Of a stretch of 9,222 nt of DNA, positions 5,062-9,222 are shown piece by piece. The notes beneath the pieces are model-generated. The model saw nothing but the letters and a program-made list of their open reading frames with translations, was not told where the DNA came from and made no database searches. Made by a program: the position numbers and the translations under genes. Every line of letters starts with the position of its first letter. Positions within the stretch are counted from its first letter, which is position 1. Source of the stretch: WGOA01 sp964429745 (lineage in GTDB: Bacteria > Bacteroidota > Bacteroidia > Chitinophagales > BACL12); NCBI GenBank assembly GCA_964429745.1, contig CAYSDI010000117.1, forward strand, positions 1 to 9,222. Direction: 5' to 3'.

Positions 5062-6264
5062 ATGAAGATCCTTCAGGTTTGTAAGAAGTTTCCCTGGCCC
5101 GCCCGGGACGGTGAATCCATCGCGATCTACAACCTGACCCGGGGTTTTGCGCAGGCCGGCCACGACGTGACGGTTTTGGCCATGAATACGCCCAAGCACC
5201 GCTTCGATCCGGGTTTTTTGCCTGACTCAGTGCGGCAAGTAGCGCAATTTTACGCCATTGATGTAGATACCGAGGTGCGGGCTGTCCCGGCGTTGTTCAA
5301 CCTGCTCACCAAGCAGTCTTACAACTTGGAGCGTTTTTTTTCGCGCGATTTTAAAGAAGGGCTGCACGGGCTCATTCGGGGAACAAAATTTGACCTGATT
5401 CAATTGGAAGGCTTGTACCTCGCGCCTTATTTTCAGAGCATCCGCCATGCCACGAATGCCCCAGTGGTCATGCGCTCGCACAACGTGGAGTTTGAAATTT
5501 GGGAGAAACTGGCGAAGGGGGAAAAGCGCGCCTGGCGCCGCTGGTACCTCAATCTACTGGCCCGGCGGCTGCGCAAGTTTGAGACCAGTTCACTGGGGGC
5601 CTTTTCTGCGCTTGTTCCTATTTCTCCTATTGATGAAAAGCGCTTTCGCGAATTAGGAGCCACCTTGCCGGTGCACACCAGCCCTGCCGGCATTCACCCG
5701 CAGGATTTTGCGGAACCAACGAGTCCCCCTTCGCCCGGAACTTTGGGCTACCTGGGTGCGCTCGATTGGGCTGCAAACCGAGAAGGACTGGATTGGTTTT
5801 TAGAGCATTGTTGGCCGGGACTCAAAGCGGAGGTTCCGGATTTAACGTTCTTCATTGCAGGCAGAAATGCCCCGTCTGGTTGGCCCTCCCGGCAGCTTGC
5901 CGGCGTTGAGTTTATGGGAGAGGTGGAAAGCGCAGCAGGTTTTCTAAATTCGGTGGAAGTGGTGGTGTTGCCGTTGCTCAGCGGAAGTGGCATGCGCATA
6001 AAGTTGCTCGAGGCGCTTGCGCTTGGAAAGCCCGTGGTGGCCACGCGTCAAGCCGCTGAAGGCATAGAACTGGTTTCTGGCACGCATGGGGTCTTGGCTG
6101 TTCACGCCGCTGATTTTCAACAAGCCACTTTGCACATGCTGCGTCATCCGGATGAAGCGCGCCGGCAGGGCCGGGAGGGCCAGCGCATGGTTCGGGAAGT
6201 TTATGACCAGGAGAAAATTGTATACGAATTACTAGACTTCTACAACCAGCAGTTTTTTGTTTGA
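5062..6264 (+). CDS. Family 4 glycosyltransferase (GT-B fold)
   Basis: This 400-residue enzyme should transfer a sugar from a nucleotide donor with retention of configuration, acting on a surface-polysaccharide or lipopolysaccharide precursor at the cytoplasmic face. The N-terminal domain opens with KILQVCKKFPWPARDGESI (2-20), the family's glycine-containing acceptor-side loop, and has MRSHNVEFEIW (137-147). The C-terminal Rossmann domain contains LGYLGALDWAANREGLDWF (228-246), FFIAGRNAP (263-271), VEFMGEVE (282-289), and the donor-binding signature LLSGSGMRIKLLEALALGKP (305-324) followed by VVATRQAAEGIE, with the conserved glutamate E317. No signal peptide or membrane helix is present. Its stop codon overlaps the next start codon by one base (TGATG), so the next gene is probably translationally coupled. 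Confidence 0.95.
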   Translation: MKILQVCKKFPWPARDGESIAIYNLTRGFAQAGHDVTVLAMNTPKHRFDPGFLPDSVRQVAQFYAIDVDTEVRAVPALFNLLTKQSYNLERFFSRDFKEGLHGLIRGTKFDLIQLEGLYLAPYFQSIRHATNAPVVMRSHNVEFEIWEKLAKGEKRAWRRWYLNLLARRLRKFETSSLGAFSALVPISPIDEKRFRELGATLPVHTSPAGIHPQDFAEPTSPPSPGTLGYLGALDWAANREGLDWFLEHCWPGLKAEVPDLTFFIAGRNAPSGWPSRQLAGVEFMGEVESAAGFLNSVEVVVLPLLSGSGMRIKLLEALALGKPVVATRQAAEGIELVSGTHGVLAVHAADFQQATLHMLRHPDEARRQGREGQRMVREVYDQEKIVYELLDFYNQQFFV

Positions 6265-7436
6265 TGGTAGCCTTGATCTTTTGGCTGGCTGCTGCTATGC
6301 TGGTGTACAGCTATGTCGTTTATCCGCTGTTTCTGGGATGGTTGATGAAAGGTCGCCCGGTGGCACCGGTAGCCCCTTCGCCCGTTGAATGGCCCAAAGT
6401 GTCCATACTGATGGCCGCTTACAACGAGGAACGTGTCCTGCCGGCTAAGTTGGAATCTGTTTTTTCGCTCGACTACCCGCGCGATAAACTTGAGCTTGTG
6501 GTGGGCTCCGACGGCTCCACTGACGGCACAGATGCCTTGTTGAGCCAAGCGGCGGAAGCGGGATTGCCCGTTCGTTTTTTGCGTTTGGAGGGTCGGAATG
6601 GCAAGGCTTCCGTGCTCAATGCTCTGCGTGACCTGCCCAATTTGGGCCAGGTGTTGCTCTTGACGGATGCCAATGTCCTCTTTGAGCAGAACTTGTTGCG
6701 GGCGCTTGTTCCGCGATTTCAAGATAATCGGGTTGGAATTATTAGTGCCTTTGTGTTGCATTTTGAATTGGCCTCCAAAGGCATCGCCGTTCAGGAAAGT
6801 CAATACATCAACCGGGAAAACGCCATCAAACACCAGGAAGGGGAGCTTTGGGGCAGCATGATGGGCGCATTTGGCGCTTGTTATGCTATTCGTCGCGAAT
6901 TATTTCCACGGCTGCCCACTAACTTTTTGATGGAAGACTTTTATGTGACTATGCACGTGCTCAACGAGGGATACCGCGCGGTTTCAGAGCCTGCTGCACG
7001 TTGTTTTGAAGACCTGCCCGGATCAATGGAGCAAGAGTTTCGGAGAAAGGTTCGCATTTCAACGGGCAATTTTCAGAACCTGATGGCCTGGAAAGGCTTG
7101 CTTTGGCCACCTTCCGCTCTGGGGTTCTCGTTTCTTTCGCACAAAATAATCCGGTGGATGGGACCCTTCCTGTTGTTGGCTTGCTGGATTGCCTCTGCTG
7201 CCCTTGCTGTGCAAGGGGGGCTGTACTTAGGTCTATTTGCTCTGCAATCATTGCTGATGCTCAGTTCGCTCGTAGATCAAGGCCTAAGCAGGCTCCATAT
7301 TCGCGTCGGAGCCTTGCGCTTAATCGGGTATTTTTACACCATGAACCTTGCGCTGCTTGTGGGGTTCTTTAAGTACCTCCAAGGCGTTCAAAACTCCGCC
7401 TGGCAACCTACCGAAAGAAATTCCTCCCATGTCTGA
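6264..7436 (+). CDS. Membrane-anchored family 2 glycosyltransferase (cellulose-synthase-like)
   Basis: The 390-residue protein combines a GT-A catalytic domain with membrane helices, the layout of enzymes that make or extend surface polysaccharides. An N-terminal helix (about 3-27) precedes the catalytic domain, which shows AAYNEE (51-56), GSDGSTDGT (81-89), GRNGKASVLN (110-119), the metal-binding TDAN (134-137), and the catalytic-base region MEDFY (223-227). At the place where processive synthases carry QxxRW it has RRKVRI (260-265), a variant seen in related bacterial glycosyltransferases. Three C-terminal helices follow (about 297-316, 318-337, 350-371). I chose the ATG at 6264 over the TTG at 6261 because it forms the TGATG junction with the preceding gene. 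Product unknown; polymerase or single-sugar transferase are both possible. Confidence 0.93.
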   Translation: MVALIFWLAAAMLVYSYVVYPLFLGWLMKGRPVAPVAPSPVEWPKVSILMAAYNEERVLPAKLESVFSLDYPRDKLELVVGSDGSTDGTDALLSQAAEAGLPVRFLRLEGRNGKASVLNALRDLPNLGQVLLLTDANVLFEQNLLRALVPRFQDNRVGIISAFVLHFELASKGIAVQESQYINRENAIKHQEGELWGSMMGAFGACYAIRRELFPRLPTNFLMEDFYVTMHVLNEGYRAVSEPAARCFEDLPGSMEQEFRRKVRISTGNFQNLMAWKGLLWPPSALGFSFLSHKIIRWMGPFLLLACWIASAALAVQGGLYLGLFALQSLLMLSSLVDQGLSRLHIRVGALRLIGYFYTMNLALLVGFFKYLQGVQNSAWQPTERNSSHV

Positions 7437-8649
7437 GATTAAGCTGCACTCCATCGAAGAGGCCATTGCCGACATACAAGCCGGCAAACTGGTCATTGTG
7501 GTGGACGATGAAAACCGGGAAAATGAAGGAGACTTCATCACTGCTGCGCGAAACGTGACGCCAGAAATCATCAATTTTATGGCTACACACGGCCGGGGAT
7601 TGATCTGTGCACCCCTCATTGAAGACCGCGCAGAAGCACTCCGCTTGCCCTTAATGGTCTCGGAAAATACTGCGTTACACAGCACACCATTCACCGTTTC
7701 GGTAGATTTAATCGGCCACGGTTGCAGCACTGGCATTTCTGCCACGGACCGCTCATTGACCGTGCAAGCCTTGATTAATCCCGAAATGACCGCTGAAGAT
7801 TTTGGCCGACCTGGGCACATTTTCCCGCTCCGCGCTCGTCGGGGAGGGGTTTTGCGCCGTACCGGCCACACGGAAGCCACCATCGACCTGGCTCGTTTAG
7901 CAGGGTTTGAACCCGCAGGGGTGCTGGTGGAAATCATGAACGAAGACGGCACCATGGCACGCCTTCCGGACTTGCTTAAGATCGCCGAAAAATTCGACCT
8001 GAAAATCATCAGCATTGATGACTTAGTAGCCTATCGACTTGATAAAGAGTCGCTTATAAAGAAGGAAGTTTCATTGAACATGCCAACTAAGTACGGCGAT
8101 TTTCAACTGCACGCCTATACCCAAATCACCACTGGAGAAATCCATATGGCCTTGGCAAAAGGGACTTGGAATGAAGGGGAGCCCGTCTTAGTGCGCGTCC
8201 ATTCTTCATGCGCAACCGGTGATATCCTTGGCTCTCTGCGCTGCGATTGCGGCGATCAATTGCAAAAAGCGCTGGAGCGTATAGAAAAAGAGGGAAAAGG
8301 CGTGTTGCTCTATATGCAACAGGAGGGTAGGGGAATTGGGCTCTTGAACAAGCTCAAGGCCTATAAACTGCAAGAAGAGGGGAAAGACACGGTTGAAGCG
8401 AACCTGGAGCTGGGTTTTGCCATGGACCAGCGCGATTATGGAATTGGTGCCCAAATACTTAGGGACTTAAATATCAGCAAGTTACGCTTGATGACAAACA
8501 ATCCTAAAAAGCGGATAGGGTTGATCGGTTACGGCCTCGAGATTGTTGAAAACATACCTATTGAAGTGGTTCCCAACCCGTTCAACCAAGTGTACCTCCA
8601 AACAAAGAGGGACAAAATGGGCCACGAAATCCTGAAAATCGAGAAATAG
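7429..8649 (+). CDS. ribBA: Bifunctional 3,4-dihydroxy-2-butanone 4-phosphate synthase / GTP cyclohydrolase II
   Basis: This 406-residue fusion makes both starting precursors of riboflavin. The N-terminal RibB domain (about 1-205) converts ribulose 5-phosphate to dihydroxybutanone phosphate. It has the acidic active-site loop DDENRENEGD (26-35), THGRGLIC (53-60), STGISATDR (100-108), RPGHIFPL (127-134) and GHTEA (146-150). The C-terminal RibA domain (about 215-406) opens GTP. It has zinc cysteines C261, C272 and C274 in VHSSC and RCDCG, QQEGRGIGL (297-305), AYKLQ (311-315), DQRDYG (333-338) including the arginine position implicated in catalysis, and TNNPKK (356-361). Both halves look complete and active. 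The ATG at 7429 gives the normal start and lies 8 nt inside the preceding glycosyltransferase gene. No FMN riboswitch or separate promoter was found, so expression probably depends on the upstream operon. Confidence 0.97.
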   Translation: MSEIKLHSIEEAIADIQAGKLVIVVDDENRENEGDFITAARNVTPEIINFMATHGRGLICAPLIEDRAEALRLPLMVSENTALHSTPFTVSVDLIGHGCSTGISATDRSLTVQALINPEMTAEDFGRPGHIFPLRARRGGVLRRTGHTEATIDLARLAGFEPAGVLVEIMNEDGTMARLPDLLKIAEKFDLKIISIDDLVAYRLDKESLIKKEVSLNMPTKYGDFQLHAYTQITTGEIHMALAKGTWNEGEPVLVRVHSSCATGDILGSLRCDCGDQLQKALERIEKEGKGVLLYMQQEGRGIGLLNKLKAYKLQEEGKDTVEANLELGFAMDQRDYGIGAQILRDLNISKLRLMTNNPKKRIGLIGYGLEIVENIPIEVVPNPFNQVYLQTKRDKMGHEILKIEK

Positions 8650-8736
8650 TGTCTGTTGTGTCGCGACATTGTTCGTCTCCAGGACAAATGGTGATTTACA
8701 CGCACGAAAATCTGCCTATACCATCAATTTTTAGGC

Positions 8737-9177
8737 TCACGCCACCATCTTCCCTTGCCCTTGTTTGCCATTTCGTGCCACGGCTGCCTGACTGGTCAAG
8801 CCATTCTTAAGAAAATCACCGAGGAAGAATACCTCGATATCCATTGGGATACCAGTTACATCGGCGCCGTCGGCTACCACCAAAATTTTCTTGCTCACAC
8901 GGGTTCCGTCATGCTCCAGACGACCTGCAATATCGCGCAACTGGCTCACTTGCTCTTCGCGAATTCTTTTATCTGTAACAATCTCAACAACAACACGTTC
9001 CGTGCAGCCCTGATGCTCCCTTTGCAATACAAAATCGTGCAGGTAGCTCACCCAGTTGAATCGATTATAGACTTTCCAGCCCTCCGATTCGGGGTATTGC
9101 CGGGAAACCCCCTTTTTGAACATTGGAAACAAGTCCACCTTAGTCATTTTGCTTTCAGAAGTCAATGTGCTTACCAT
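8737..9177 (-). CDS. Hypothetical protein, 146 aa, possible nuclease-like fold
   Basis: I do not recognise this gene. The 146-residue product is soluble with no signal peptide or membrane helix. An N-terminal part (11-45) ends in an aromatic stretch, YNRFNWVSYLHDF (37-49). Then come the strand VVVEIVTDK (62-70), the helix EEQVSQLRDIAGRLE (74-88) and two likely strands, KKILVVAD (96-103) and IEVFFL (114-119), before a polar tail rich in Gly, Lys and Gln. The order of an early aspartate (D48), a glutamate in a strand (E65), a nearby lysine (K70) and then a helix and strands recalls the PD-(D/E)xK nuclease core, but the canonical ExK is not present, so this is a weak inference. The start may be the ATG at 9177 or the one at 9147, which begins MTKVDLFPMF. 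It converges on ribBA with 87 bp between the stops. Confidence 0.65.
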   Translation of the reverse strand: MVSTLTSESKMTKVDLFPMFKKGVSRQYPESEGWKVYNRFNWVSYLHDFVLQREHQGCTERVVVEIVTDKRIREEQVSQLRDIAGRLEHDGTRVSKKILVVADGADVTGIPMDIEVFFLGDFLKNGLTSQAAVARNGKQGQGKMVA

Positions 9178-9222
9178 ATTGCCGAAGATTTAGGTCCCTA
9201 GTTGGATAGTGGTAGCAAGATG

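Noticed and set aside
6261..6263. TTG start for the membrane GT2
   Set aside because: The ATG directly after it forms the TGATG junction with the GT4 stop and is a better start codon.
7348..7428. Upstream start for ribBA inside the GT2 gene
   Set aside because: It would add 27 residues that are not part of RibB; the ATG at 7429 matches the normal N-terminus.
8659..8668. Perfect palindrome TGTCGCGACA after ribBA
   Set aside because: It is only 10 bp, with no loop and no T-run; it could be a protein-binding site but nothing else supports it.
8714..8736. Possible terminator GCCTA/TAGGC with T-run before the last gene's stop
   Set aside because: The stem is only 5 bp with a 13-nt loop, and the T-run lies in the loop rather than after the stem.
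8755..9201. 148-codon plus-strand ORF opposite the last gene
   Set aside because: It is rich in Cys, His and Asn with no clear domain; the minus-strand reading has balanced charge and a plausible strand/helix pattern. This choice is less certain than the others.
1..9222. Mobile elements, CRISPR arrays, tRNA or rRNA genes, defence or phage genes
   Set aside because: No transposase, integrase, spaced repeat array or RNA-gene signature was seen on either strand.

Overview
The window looks like chromosomal DNA from a moderately GC-rich member of the Bacteroidota. Three things point there. The housekeeping sigma factor is the short 288-residue RpoD with the Bacteroidota-type N-terminus. Promoter-like sites match the TTTG / TAnnTTTG pattern rather than TTGACA / TATAAT. 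A START-like protein sits directly before a large LptF/LptG permease, an order I recall from this phylum. Start codons lack clear Shine-Dalgarno sequences, which also fits. I cannot name a genus.

Layout. Positions 1-498 are mostly non-coding, with one possible 58-residue membrane peptide on the minus strand and the strong intrinsic terminator of rpoD. rpoD itself is on the minus strand (499-1365). A 251-bp divergent region carries promoter candidates for both sides. The plus-strand run START-like protein (1617-2000), LptF/LptG permease (2076-3503) and PAP2 lipid phosphatase (3500-4147) follows; the last two overlap by 4 nt. A polyprenol-type family 2 glycosyltransferase lies on the minus strand (4218-4973), convergent with the phosphatase across a long bulged hairpin. 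An 88-bp divergent gap with two exact TAnnTTTG boxes leads into a second plus-strand run: GT4 glycosyltransferase (5062-6264), membrane GT2 glycosyltransferase (6264-7436) and bifunctional ribBA (7429-8649). These three genes overlap by 1 and 8 nt. The window closes with an unrecognised minus-strand gene (8737-9177).

Function. Apart from rpoD, ribBA and the last gene, the content is envelope biogenesis. The permease would help extract lipopolysaccharide from the inner membrane. The PAP2 protein would dephosphorylate a lipid phosphate, such as a polyprenyl carrier or lipid A. Three glycosyltransferases of different architectures could build or decorate a surface glycan. ribBA supplies both committed precursors of riboflavin and appears to be read from the end of the glycosyltransferase operon. 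I saw no mobile element, tRNA, rRNA, CRISPR array or clear defence island. The main points of interest are regulatory structures, the junction of glycosyltransferase genes with ribBA, the oversized permease, and the unassigned gene at the right end.
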